From Ancistrus triradiatus (lineage: Eukaryota > Chordata > Actinopteri > Siluriformes > Loricariidae), in contig JAJAGP010000093.1 of assembly GCA_025084515.1 (NCBI GenBank), forward strand, positions 353,001 to 417,000: a stretch of 64,000 nt of DNA, given 5' to 3'. Positions 1-13,330 of the stretch are shown in pieces. The notes beneath the pieces were generated by a model. It made no database searches. It saw only the letters and a program-made list of their open reading frames with translations, and was not told the origin of the DNA. The first letter of the stretch is position 1. The number at the start of each line of letters is the position of its first letter. Position numbers and translations under genes: made by a program.

Positions 1-1331
1 CTGAAAGGAAGAAAATTTCTCTTTTTTTATAGTTTATCCTAAGAACAATTATATTTGAAAAAAAGAAACAAAGAAAGAAAAAACTAGAAAAGATGTCTAG
101 TGAGGGGAGAATTTTTATTTTATTTTTGTATTGTGGTTTCTCCATTTCTACCTCAAAAAAAATAATTTTCCTAATGTTAAGGCAAACTTTGTTTTGTTAC
201 TGTTCTACTGGTCTAAACAAAAATGTTGATTGTGATAATAAAGTATTTTGTTGTCACGTACAGTGTTTGACAAAATTCTATCCTAGGTCTTTTGGATCCT
301 TTGGATCTATGAAGCTTAAATATTAAAAAGTATCGGTATCGTTATCGGCAATACTGGCCCTGTATTTACTTGGTATCGGATCGATACCAAAATTCCCGGT
401 ATCGCCCACCTCTATTTTCAGTGACACACTAGTGCTGGGTGATATGACTAAAAATTTGTAGCATGGTTTTCTTTTTTAAGATTCTACCAGTTTCACGGTC
501 TATCACTGTATTTTAGGGGGTAAACTTATGACAGGGCTTTTATAGCAATATGTTTGTAGTTTATTCTACTGTCTAGGAGTATATAAAATGTTAAAAATAT
601 ACTTTCATCTTGTATATAATGAAGACTTTGATCACTATAGGGTTTAATTTGCTCCACAAAATTACCAAGTATACGACTGTATCAGTATGCATGAAATTGT
701 TACACAAAGTAAACAAACTAATGTCTTTTTTATGACTTTTATGCCTTATGCTGCATTGTTTTAATCATTGCTCTGAACCTGTCTCTCTTGACTGAATTGT
801 TACTGCATTTGTGATGTCACTTCACTGCTTGCTTTTTCTGTCATATGCAGGACCTTGAGAAAATGTGATGTCTGAGCCTTTGGCTTCACTGTATCACTGG
901 CGCTACTGGTTGACAGGATCAATTCCGAAAACCATAATCTCAAATGCTTTTGATATTCCAACATGTTTTCTGCTGAGCTGATGGGGTATGTTGCTAGTGT
1001 TACCAAAAGTAACTTGACAACTATTGACTTCAGTGACTTGTTCGCACCTCTGGAGAATTTGCATAATGACGGAATTATATCATTATCAGAAGGAGTTAAA
1101 CAGTGTGACATTGTGTGATTTCATTTGCTAAAATACTGAATTACACCAAAATTAATAAACAATAAATACTTAGGTAAACGTCATTGGCATATTTTAATGA
1201 AATAGTATAATTGTAGACTAAGCCACGGAACAGGAACAGGAACACGGTGCAGTCATAAATGTGCTCTGATTGGTAGGGTTCACTGTTGCAGCACCAGCCT
1301 TCCCTCCTTCAGACATGGTCAGCTGTATCTA
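1..1331. other. Left edge, no gene supported
   Basis: AT-rich sequence. Includes a palindrome-rich GTATCGG stretch (330-410), a block at 430-775 repeated at 14216-14556, and a 103-codon minus-strand ORF (800-1111) that I do not recognise; it has protein-like composition but no clear domain or splice context. Confidence 0.4.
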
Positions 1332-1855
1332 CAGGGGTTAGACAATGAAATTGAAACACCTGTCATTTTAGTGTGGGAGGTTTCATGGCTAAATTGGACC
1401 AGTCTGGTGGCCAATCTTCATTAATTGCACATTGCACCAGTAAGAGTGTGAAGGTTCAATTAGCTGGGTAAGAGCACAGTTTTGCTCAAATTGCAATGCA
1501 CACAACATTATGGGTGACATACCAGAGTTCAGATGGTTTGATGAACATAAAAGTGAAGTTGAACATCTCCCATGGCCTGCACAGTCACCAGTTTATTAGT
1601 AAATAGTAAATATTATTGAGCCACTTTGGGGTGTTTTGGAGAAGCGAGTCAGGAAACGTTTTCCTCCACCAGCATCACGTAGTGACCTGGCCACTATCCT
1701 GCAAGAAGAATGGCTTAAAATCCCTCTGACCACTGTGCAGGACTTGTACAAGACGAATTGACGCTGTATTGGCCGCAAAAGGAGGCCCTACACCATACTA
1801 ATAAATTATTGTGGTCTAAAATGACAGGTGTTTCAGTTTCATTGTCTAACCCCTG
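1332..1855 (+). mobile_element. Internally deleted Tc1/mariner element
   Basis: Inverted ends CAGGGGTTAGACAATGAAA / TTTCATTGTCTAACCCCTG with TA on each side. The interior holds the C-terminal part of a transposase on the plus strand (WPAQSP, NIIEPLWGVLEKRV, EEWLKIPLTTVQDLY) with stops. 524 bp, non-autonomous. Confidence 0.85.
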
Positions 1856-2344
1856 TATAAATTTGTCTAATAAATATTTATTATGATGAAATTTATAATT
1901 TTTAGGCATAATCTGATTTATGAAAGCATACACAGATAAAATTTAGTATAAAAAGCATTTATTTATATAATATTTATGACTTTTAGGCATTTTCAGAATA
2001 GTGAAAGTTTTCAGCTGCTGGGGGTAAGCACGCACATGCGAACACACCTGGAGGAAAGTGTCCCTGATTGGGGGCTGAAGAAGTTGGCAACCCTAGACGG
2101 AGAGTTGGCGGTGGCGGTATTTAGACGCGTTCATATCAGTGAGAATTGAATCACAAAGTTTGTACCTTTGAAACTTTGGATATACCAATCCATTTATTAT
2201 GCTTACTCGGGATTATGTGAGTAGATAATCCATACTCCATGCATCAATCAACAGGCAAACACCGTCGCTTGTAAATTCCCGCTTGTTCCTACACACGTCA
2301 TTCGTGCTACCAAACGCTACATGTCCCACTAAACGCTAACATAT

Positions 2345-3591
2345 GGGCCGTTTCTCAATACCAAGTACGCGACGTACGGACTTGCGTACTTCCTAAGTCT
2401 GTACTAGGAAGTTCGACTTGCGAGTACATACTCCCGAGGACGGGAGAACGCAGTTCGGTTATTCTACAATTGGAACAGCAGCGTACTTGGCTATGGAGAC
2501 AACACGGTTTAGTTTTTACACATGGATAAAATCCTAAAACATGTTGTATAAAGCCTGTCAGTGGTGGAAGAAGTTGAACAGTTTAATCTACGTGTAACAA
2601 CGGACCGATAGCATTTCAGCATAAATAAAAACCTTCCCAAACATACACCAGCACCAAACAAGTCTGATTTTAGAAGGGAATTTAATTCTGAACTTCAATT
2701 TATATCAGACAATTCATATTTAATATACAGGCTGAACAAATAACATATATAATGCATAATAAAAACGTTAATAATTTTACGTCACATCTCCGAAATCGTT
2801 TGAACATTTTTTATGTAAGCTTTATCTTGATAAACTGACTGCATAGTTGAATTTTAAACAAATACATTTTTGCCTAAAAACTCTTATTACTTCATTCTGT
2901 GACACAATAACAGTATTACTTTAGAAATTATACATCCAGTTGGGAGTTCTCTGATTCGCCATTACCGAGCTGGCAATGCATTGTGGGATATTTCGCTGTT
3001 CAAGTCTGCTCTGATGCATCCTTGATAATATGGGCGGATGGAGAACACATCCGGGGATTTGAAGCGTACTTTTTTTTATTTTTTTTTTATTAAACAATAA
3101 AAACACGTAAGTACAAACTTCTCTTAGAGGTAGAAGGAACAATATAAAAAGAAAAGAGAAATAGAAACAAAAAACTAAAAAAGACCAAAAAAAGCTAAGA
3201 AAAGGAGCAAATACCTAAAACAAAAGAAATTTAGAAACATCAAGAACAACTTTTTTAACATATTCAGAACTAAGACATTTCAATGAGGAAAAGTACCGCT
3301 TGAAATCAATTAGGAAACTGTCAAAACAAGGGACAGAATCTCTCCACTTACAGCAATGTATATAGTATTTAGCAACCAAAAAAACAATATTGACCAAATC
3401 AGATATTTTGTTGTCAAGGTTATTGAAGAAGAACAAGACATGGTCCGGAATATTCACAAGTTTTAAAGACAGCCACGTACTTGGTTAGATGCGAACGTAG
3501 AAATGGAACAGTACTTGGGCTGCGACTGATGACGTTTCACAAGTACACGAGAACACAAGTACAGAGAAGTACGCATATTGAGAAACAGCCC
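2345..3591. mobile_element. Terminal-inverted-repeat element of about 1.25 kb, family not identified
   Basis: Ends GGGCCGTTTCTCAATA and, inverted, GGGCTGTTTCTCAATA; subterminal parts are rich in repeated GTACTT/AAGTAC motifs on both sides. No transposase recognised. Probably a non-autonomous hAT- or Harbinger-like element. Confidence 0.6.
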
Positions 3592-3656
3592 TTGTTTTCC
3601 TTCGCATTGCCAGTAGGAGCGCTGTGTGATGCTGAAATGAAGAAGAAGAGAATTAC

Positions 3657-3845
3657 CTGTGTAACATTGTGCAAGTTTCCACTGTATCTTTTGTGTTTGC
3701 TTCATTTGTTGCAGTGCACAAATAGTTTCATTCTTTACTTTGTTGTTCAAGGACAGAAATTCTTTCACCCTGTGATATACGATTTGGCCCTCTCCATTGC
3801 ATTCACTGGAGGGTCCACTGAACACCCAACATCTATAGTATTGTT
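3657..3845 (-). pseudogene. Decayed C2 exon copy next to the 4-kb C2 exon
   Basis: Near-copy of the pseudo-exon at 7997-8176, with the same internal loss and the same premature stop. It sits in the same place relative to its intact partner, so the intact-plus-decayed pair was duplicated together. Confidence 0.7.
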
Positions 3846-4021
3846 TTTGCAAACATTTTCTTATCCAGTGTTCTTAGTTTCAACACTTATGAACAGTATA
3901 ACTTTCAGACATAAAACACTTGTGATTAAACCTATGTACAACATTTTGATAACAAACCAGCCATGAACCTGAAAGCATTCATTAGTATTGGAGCAGTTTG
4001 TTTCATTAAGACAATAATTAC

Positions 4022-4258
4022 CTTTGTAACATTGTGAGAGTTTCCACTCTGTAGTTTTTGTGCTCACTTCATTTGTTGCAGTGCAGAAATAGACTGAATC
4101 CTTACTTTGTCCTTCAGGGATAGAAATTCTTTCACAAGTTGTTTCACCACCTGGCAGTCTCCATGTAATCTCTGCCCTCTCTGGAGGGTTCACTGAACAC
4201 ACAAGCTCAATAGCGTTGTTTTTGGGTTCACAGGTCACTTGCGGTTTTGAAACTTCAA
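4022..4258 (-). CDS. Second intact C2-type Ig exon of the gene A region
   Basis: 79 codons, phase 1-1, with acceptor TTACAG and donor GTAATT as in the other two C2 exons. It keeps the four family cysteines and has an additional one (ETTCERIS), giving an odd cysteine count. Open throughout, so possibly used as an extra domain; expression is unproven. Confidence 0.55.
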
Positions 4259-7200
4259 CTGTAAGTAAAATTAGTCATTTAGTTTATACTTACTAAAGGA
4301 CATTTTAAGATGTTTTTAAGTTTATAGCACCAGGAGAAACATTAGAATGTCACATTTATTGCCACACCCTACATTGTAGCATGTTTTGTTAATGCAAGCA
4401 TTCTCTTATCCTGTCTCCTTAGTTTCAACACTTATGAACAGTATAAAACACTTGTGATTAAACCTTTGGGAATTATACTAACCATTTATGAGGAGACTAA
4501 AGCACTATGGTGTGATGATGTGTCAATGAGAAATGTCAGCAAAATGTACTACTGTAACTGACCAAAAGAAAAAAGCTGGTCTAGCACTTTGTGATTTGTC
4601 TTACAGCCATTGCTGAGCAAGAAGCAGGAATTTATTTAAGATTCCATTGGTACACAGGCTTATGCAAATGTTGGGTACAGTACTATTACGAGGCTCGCAC
4701 TTCCGCAGCCCGATGCTGGAGGGCAGCGGCAGCGACAGCGGTCCCAGAACGTGATTAGTGTCACCTGGCCTCCTGGCCATATAAGGTGTTCTTAAAGCAG
4801 TGCCCACTGTCGCTCCGGCCTCTGTACCACAGATTGTACCCAGGGGAGGCTACACCTAGTCTGTATGGTTTACCTAAGATACATAAGCAGGATGTGCCAT
4901 TGCGGCCCATTGTGTGTATGATCAACTCAGTGACCTACAACATCGGCAAGTTTCTGGCATCGATCCTCAACCCGTTGGTAGGCAGCACGGTTCATCACAT
5001 CCAGAACACCATGGATTTCATGGATAAGGTGAGGGACGTCATTATGGAGACGGATGAAACAATGGTCTCCGTTGATGTCACATCTCTCTTCACGTGCGTT
5101 CCAGTTGCTGAGGCAGTAGAGGTAGTCCGAGTGAAACTACAGGATGACCCCACTCTCAGCAATAGGACCACCCTTAACTCCGACCAGGTGTGTCTGCTTC
5201 TGGAGCTGTGTCTTCAATCCACCTATTTCACATACAGAGAGCAGTACTATAGGCAGAAACATGGGTGTGCCATGGGCTCCCCAGTTGCACCTATCGTGGC
5301 CAACCTGTATATGGAAGAAGTCGAAAAGAAGGCACTAAGATCCTATTCAGGAACACAACCCACCATTTGGTTCAGATATGTGGTGACAACCTGGGTTAAA
5401 AATGCAATCTCAGGAATAGTGAACATTTCACTGAACCACATCAACTCAGTGGGACAAAAGCAGTTAAGTTCACCAGGGAGGATGTGAAGAGCGGCAGGTT
5501 AGCCTTCTTGGATTGTGAGGTTGTGATTGGACATCTGGGACGATTGAAAGTCGATGTTTACCGTAAGCCAACACATACGGATCAGTACTTAAGGTTTGAC
5601 TCTCATCATCCACTGGAACACAAACTAGGAGTCATCAGGACACTGTACCACCGAGCAGACAGCGCCCCCCACTGACACAGAGGCCAAGGATAGAGAGAAA
5701 TCTCACATTAAGCAGGCCCTGGGCAAATATGGTTATCCGAACTGGGTCTTTGTCAAGGCCGGTAAGACGCCCAAACAGTGCTCCAGCAGATCGACGAGAG
5801 GAGAACAACAACCGCAGTCTAAGCGTAAACCAGTGGTGATTCCATGTGTGGCAGGAACATCGGAACAATTGAGACGCATCTTTGCCAAACACCGCGTCTC
5901 AGTGGCTTTCAAACCCCAAAACACGCTACGCCAGAAACTGGTCCACCCCAAGGATCGGGTCCCCCAGCACAAATAGAGCAATGTAGTGTACACTGTGAAG
6001 TGCCCCGAGGATTGCCAGGAATTGTACATCGGGGAAACCAAACAGCCACTGGCGAAACGGATGGCACAACATAGAAGAGCGCCCTCATCAGGTCAGGACT
6101 CTACGGTTTCCACCCACCTACAGGCCAGTGGCCACTCTTTCAAGGATGAAGACGTGCAGATCCTTGATAGGGAGGAACGATGGTTTGAACGTGGAGTAAA
6201 AGAAGCCATATTTGTAAAAAGGGAACGTCCATCCCTGAACCGAGGAGGGGGCCTCAGAGTACACCTCTCACCATCTTACAACGGAGCCATCGCAGCCCTT
6301 CCCCAATCCTGTGTGAATGGCACACGTGGCCATTGTCGTTAATGGCTATGTCATCTGCATATTAAACTTGATAACCGGTCCCAGTTATGCAGGTGCTGGG
6401 TACCAGTCGTGATGCATGTGCTGTTGTATATAAGATTGGGGAAGTTTTCCAACTGCTGAGACTGAAGAAGTCATTTAGATGAGTGACGAAACGTTTCTCC
6501 AACAAAATCTATGTCCAGATGAACAGATTCAACTTCTGGGATTTTCTTACCTGGATCATTGAGCATGCATCAACACGTAGAGAAATGACTGATTTATTTT
6601 GTTTGAATGGACTGTTGATATTAAGGCTGAAGGTTATACCTTTAAAATACCCAAAATATCCACACTTGGTATAAGCACATACGATATAGATACCGTAAAA
6701 GGTTGCGGTATGAACCTATTTCTTTTACAGCAGCAAGGGTCACACAAGTGCTGCATGTACAGTCAGAATTAGCCAATCACAGACGTTTTCTTAATTAAGA
6801 GAGGACGATGAGAGTGCAAATAATGGTTTGAGGAAAGCGAGTGTGGAAAATAAACAGTAGGAATCAGTGCACCAAAAGGCAGTGGTGCACATTCAGTAAA
6901 AAAAAAACACATTTTTCCCAGCGAGCACAAGGGGGTGGTGGGGGACAAAGCAAAAACGAATGAAAAAAGCGACAGCAACATAGAGCTTACGCGAGGAACA
7001 ACAAAAGTCTATGTTACAACAATTAGGTTAATGCATTCAACATGAAAGCACTCACTAAATAAATGTATCCAACTTCAGTGCTTCGGACAAATCTGGGGTT
7101 TTGCTTTCTTAAAAATATCAATTGTGATTATAATATTGTTTTAAGTAGAGTAGTTTAACCATAACTAATAACGTATTAGCTCATGTTTCATAGCTAAAAT

Positions 7201-10200
7201 CTGTGGTTTGATGTTGAGATTGTGTTTAATTAAATGGGTGACGGAGATGACCAAACGTGCGTTTCAGCAGCCTACTTTTTATTTAGCGATGTGAAGTTTG
7301 ATTCTTTTTCCCGAGCCGATTCTTTTGAATTGTCCAATGCTAAGAATCGATTCCTCTTCCCGGAGGCGAAAATGAATAAACCGAACATGTAAAATCTGTG
7401 ACATTTTTATTGGACAGATCAAAAGAATCAGATCATAAAATTGAATCGGACTACTGCTGTATGAAATTAAAGTAGGGTATGTGAAAATCTTACAAATTAT
7501 GCTAAATGATTACTTGAAATAAGCAGACTGTGCTGACATATGAAATTTGTATTTACATTAATATGCATTTATATTACATTTATACATTAATACATAAGAG
7601 AAATCAGCCATACAAGCTGTTGTTATTGATTTTGTAAAAGAACTTGAAGACTTGATTACAATCCTGATTTGAAAAGAAAATACATTTGTTTCTTTTGAAG
7701 TTGTAGTCTATTTATTTTTAGTTAGTGTAGTTATTGTGAACTAAAACAACACATTTTGTTACTGTGCTTAAATACTGGAGTTAGTTTCCACAAAAAATTG
7801 TTAGAAAATAATGTTACATTTAACAATCACTTCAAAATCAAGTGTAAAACAATAGCCATGTTCATATCCCTATTGAGGTATTTAGCATAAATACCCAAGT
7901 ATGATTTTTTTTTTGTCCATATCATACAGCCCTAGTTGATATTCACTTATCATTTAATTAACAGTGAAGCAGCTTGTTTTATGAAGAAGAGAATTACCTG
8001 TGTAACATTGTGCAAGTTTCCACTGTATCTTTTGTGTTCACTTCATTTGTTGCAGTGCACAAATCGTTTCATTCTTTACTTTGTTGTTCAAGGACAGAAA
8101 TTCTTTCACCCAGTGATATACGATTTGGCTTTGCATTCACTGGAGGGTCCACTGAACACCCATCATCTATAGTATTGTTTCTGCAAGCATTCTCTTATCC
8201 AGTGTTCTTAGTTTCAACACTTATGAACAGTATAACTTTCAGACATAAAACACTTGTGATTAAATTTATGAACAACATTTTGATAACAAACCAATCATGA
8301 AGCTCAAAGAATTCATTAGCACTGAAGCTGTTTGTTTTATTAAGACAATAATTACCTTTGTAACATTCAGCGAGTTCCCACTCTGTAGTTTTTGTGCTCA
8401 CTTCATTTGTTGCAGTGCAGAAATAAACTGAATCCTTACTTTGTCCTTCAGGGATAGAAATTCTTTCACCCCTTGTTTCACCACCTGGCCCTTTCCATGT
8501 AATCTCTGCCTTCACTGGAGGGTTCACTGAACACACAAGCTCTGTAGGGTTCTTTTTGGGTTCACAGGTCACTTGTGGATTTGAAACTCCATCTGTAAGT
8601 AAAATTAGTCATTTAAGTTATACTTACTAAAGGACATTTTAAGATGTTTTTAAGTTTATAGCACCAGGAGAAACACTAGAATGTCACATTTATTGCCACG
8701 CCCTACCACACCCTATATTGTAGCATTTTTTGTTAACCCTTAGACAATGACGAATGCAAGCATTCTCTTATCCTGTCTCTCTAGTTTCAACACTTATGAA
8801 CAGTATAAAACACTTGTGATTAAACCTTTGGGAATTATACTAACCATTTATGAGGAGACTAAAGCACTATGGTGTGATGTGTCAGCAAAATGTACTACTG
8901 TAACTGACCAAAAGAAGAACGTTGGCCATTGCTGAGCAAGAAGCAGATTTATCACAAAGAATTTATTTAATGTAACTATGGTACACAGTCTTATGCAAAT
9001 GTTGGGTGCCTCTGCTCAAATTACAATGCATTCTGAACATCTTCATATTCTTGCCTTGTGGTGAAAAACTAAAATTGCGCATAGACATAAGTATTCAGAC
9101 CCATTGCAGAAATATAGAACATTCTAAAGGGTTCACAACACCACTGTAAATTTTGAATTGGCAGCTTGTGTAATATCCAACCTGTTTGCAGCTTCAGTTT
9201 TTATATAGACTGTAAAACAATTGCCTCCAGGAGAATTTGCTATTTAGTCCATTTTTCCTTCCATCGTCTATTTTCAGCATCATTGTCTACTAGGGGTGCA
9301 ATGATATAGAAATTTCACGATACCATACTGTGCGTATTGCTGTTTTTGCTCCACAGTGCTATTACGAGGCTCGCACTTCCGCAGGCTGATGCTGGAGAGC
9401 AGCGGAAGCACAGCAAGCGCAATGGAACCGCGAGAGCGGTCCCAGCACACATGTACCGTCAGTGCCCAGCCAGCACACCCCCTGATGAACGTGATTAATG
9501 TCACCTGGCCGCCTGGCCATATAAGGTGGTCCTAAAGCGGTGCCCACTGTCACTCCCTCGGTTCATTATAGCCACACGGCTTACACGCTCTATTGTGTTG
9601 TGTTTTTCTTTGCCTTGCTTGGTTTCATGTCGCACCACTCTCAGGGAAAGACGGTATGCCCTTCGTTTGCATGCATCCTTGCCTTAGAATAAGTGCAGAG
9701 CTGGGGGTTCATAGTCAAAGAGTCTTATGGTGATCAGAGACGTTGGGTTGCTGTCTTCTGCCTCCCGTGGGGTTGCCAATGTCTCATGTGATCCCTCTTG
9801 GCTGTGTTTCCTACCAGTTTTCTCCTCTTTCTAGCTATGCTGCTATAGCTAATGCTGCCGGGGTCTCATGCTACACATGGCATCAGTGGATTGTTAATAG
9901 ACACTGTGCTCTTAATCAATAACTAATTACATTTTCTGTTTTCTCTCCGAGCTGTGTTCCGGTACCAGTTCCAGCCCCACACATGATGTTCATCGCTGTA
10001 GCTCCACACAAGCCAAGCTGCTTCCGTCATCAGCTCCAGCCCCATCATAACCCCGGCCACTTAATGCCGATGTGCATACTTCACATTTTATTCGAACTTT
10101 GACTCCATGATTTTAGTTTCGCTCTTAGATTTATCATCTACGCCGCCCAAGGAGGTTGGGTCCCTTTTTGAGTCTTGGTCCTCCTAAGGTTTCTTCCTAT

Positions 10201-13200
10201 AACTCAGGGAGTTTTTCCTTGCCACTGTCGCCCTAGGCTTGCTCAATTTGGGATTGGACGTAGTTATTAGGAGATAATCTAAAATTTTAAAGTTGCTTTG
10301 AGACAATGCTCCATTGTAAAAAGCGCTATATAAATAAATCTGACTTGACTTTGTAGAGGGAGGCATAATCGTGTGGTCGCGAGGCCAAAGGTACGGTAGA
10401 GACTGACTCCCTACCCCTTTCAGGCTCACTCGGAGCCCTCCACCTGCCATACTATGCCCGCTCGGTCGCCGTGGTGGTACAAGCCTCCTCTTGCTCTCTC
10501 GCCGGAGTCAGACCCTACACTCCGACTATTCCCAGTGTTCGTGAGTGCGTTAATAGCGATCGGTTATTGTATTTAGCCCTGCTTTTGCTACTTTTGTAGA
10601 CACTGCACCACGCTATTTTCACGCCTTGTCTTTAGTGGAATAACTCGGCATTTGCGAGCTCATTCTAGCGATCGGGTCCTCGCATTCAGTTCCCATTTGC
10701 TGCGTTGTTAGCGCTGCATTTGAACAGCGCGTTCTCATTTACGTCAGCTGGGCCTGTCGCACTGCGCACACCCAGACCGGTGATGCTATGGAGTGAGATC
10801 ACTATCTTTAATACGAGAGCGCAAAATAAAAAAACGAGAGCGCAGAATCACTTTAAATCGAGCAAAAACGAGAACTATATGCTTCAGTTCTGTGCGCGTT
10901 TCAGTTCTGTGCACGTTTCGTAGATAAAAACCGGAAATACAGCAGAGGCCAAGGCTTGGTAGATTGTTACTGGAACTATCGATTACAAGATGTCGCAATC
11001 GGCAAGAAGGAATAATATAAAGAATAATATAAAATGCATTAGAAGATACTAAATGCATTATTAAAGCTAAAATGAAGGATAAATGCCAAAATCTATGGGC
11101 ACAGAACAGACTGGAAGACAGTTTTATAATATTAAAAGTACAGTTGGAAAGGGCAGGTTCACAAACTGAAGTAAGCAAGAAGAGAGCATATCAAGAATAC
11201 GATCTGGACATACAGGGTTAAACAGCAGCTTCTTTTAATGCAGAAACATATTGAGGGCAACTGTGAATATTGTAATAATCAAGAAACTGTAGAACACGTA
11301 ATCCTTCATTGTCCTAAATTTTATCAAGTCAGACAATGATTAATTTCACATTTTGAGGGAAATCAAATTAGACTGAAACTACATGACATATATCAAAAGT
11401 TTGGGCACTGCTTATCAAATGTTTGCTGATTTTCTAAGTTAAATAAGCTAACCTAACCTCTACATGAAACAATAGTATGGTATATTTCTACAAATGTTTA
11501 ATGCACAGTATTTATTTGCTGAATTTAACATGTTGGAAGAACATAATATAAAATGTGACTTGGACAGATCAGGACACCCTGTCAGTCAGTACTTGGCAAC
11601 TCCTTGACACAAACTACAGGGAATCGATAGGTGCCCAAATCTTTGCACTTGCAGCATTTTATGTTATTTTCTCCCCAGTATGTTAAATTCAGTAAATCAA
11701 TGATGGTATCACATTAAAATTTAGCCCTGTTTCCATTTTGAATTTAGAACGTGGTTCCCAATTGTCAGGCCTAGTGTGTGAACATGTGATTTGATGTAAA
11801 GATGTCTGAAATAACTCTGCATTCTCAGTAGATATAATGGATTTGAGATCATGTATAGCTCTGTCGATTTCTGGAAGCTGTGCTGAGAACTGGCTGGCCA
11901 TCATGGTATGGTCCTTCTTTTGAAATAATTTCCCAGTTTACTTTACTAATATTATAGAACTGTCTCTATCCTTCATTTTAGCTTTAACAATGCATTTAGT
12001 ATCTTCTAATGCATTTTATATTATTCTGTATATTATTCTCTCTTGCCGATTGCCTTTAGCGACATCTTGCAATCGATAGTTCCAGTAACGATCTACCAAG
12101 CCTTGGCCTCTGATGTATTTCCGGTTTTTATCTACGAAACGTGCACAGAACTGAAACATACAGTTCTCGTTTTTGCTCGATTTAAAGTGATTCTGCGCTC
12201 TCGTATTAAAGATAGTGATCTCACTCCATATGATGCTCACTTTGTGTGTTTTCGGAGCTGACGCCGAAAACGCCGAAGTCAGTTCCTTTGAGCTAAACGC
12301 TCTCTGCATTTGACGCCAGCAATCGGTGTTCAATAGCTGCTGCCTGTCCTTCCTGGTCGAACATTCCTTATCCCTTTTTCAGTTTTTTTTGTGTGTGTGC
12401 ATGTTGTTCATGCACTCACACACGTACACACGCACACCCGTCTTGCCCCCATTGGCTGGCTGACCTGTGCTTCAGCCTCCTGCACTTTTGTCCTCCCCTC
12501 ATAAAGCATGGCTCACCCCTTAAACCGTAACAGGTATAATATATTGTTGATAAAAATTGAAAAAAGAAATTTGATTTTAATTCCCTTTTTAATGTAGAGA
12601 TCAAGTAGACCAATACGACTTCCTGCTCTGCAAGCAGGAGACTGCATCTCAGTAGAGGTCACAAAGGACCCCAAATATGAGTTCCAAGATAAACTTTTGA
12701 TATAACCCCAAAACCCAGAATTGTATTAAGCCATGATAAAAATGTGAGTAAGTTTGTAATTGTAGTTAAAGGAATACACTTTAATACATGCAGCGAAACT
12801 ATAGTCTAATGTGGAATACCCTCTTATCAGCCTCTCCTCAATCCCACACCATATACGAATGTCAAATTAGCAACAACTATATTGTATATGTTGTACTTAA
12901 TTTACTATCTAGCACAACAGTATGAAGTTCATACACTTACCCATCACTGTAAGCTTGTACTTGAAAATCTTCAGCAGACCATTCACCTCCAACTCAGCCT
13001 CATACACACCATTGTCTTCTTTAGTCATGTTGCTAATTGTCAACTCTCCATTCTGAGTGGTAAGGCTTCCTCGGTTCTGGTGTGAATACCAGAAAATATT
13101 ATTCTGAGGGTCCCAATCAACCAGTTTGACAGCATATCCAGGATTCTTTTCGAATTTCCATGTAATTGATGTTATTGGATCTTTAATGTTTGGCATGAAA

Positions 13201-13287
13201 GTGTGCAATTTCCCAGTCTCAGCATTCTCTTCCTTAATCTCTACACAGTATAAAACACCTAAACAAAACAAAAAGAGAAAATGCAAA

Positions 13288-13330
<43 letters not shown>

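Noticed and set aside
3481..3966. 161-codon plus-strand ORF
   Set aside because: Antisense shadow of the decayed C2 exon and its flank; the minus strand carries the Ig homology.
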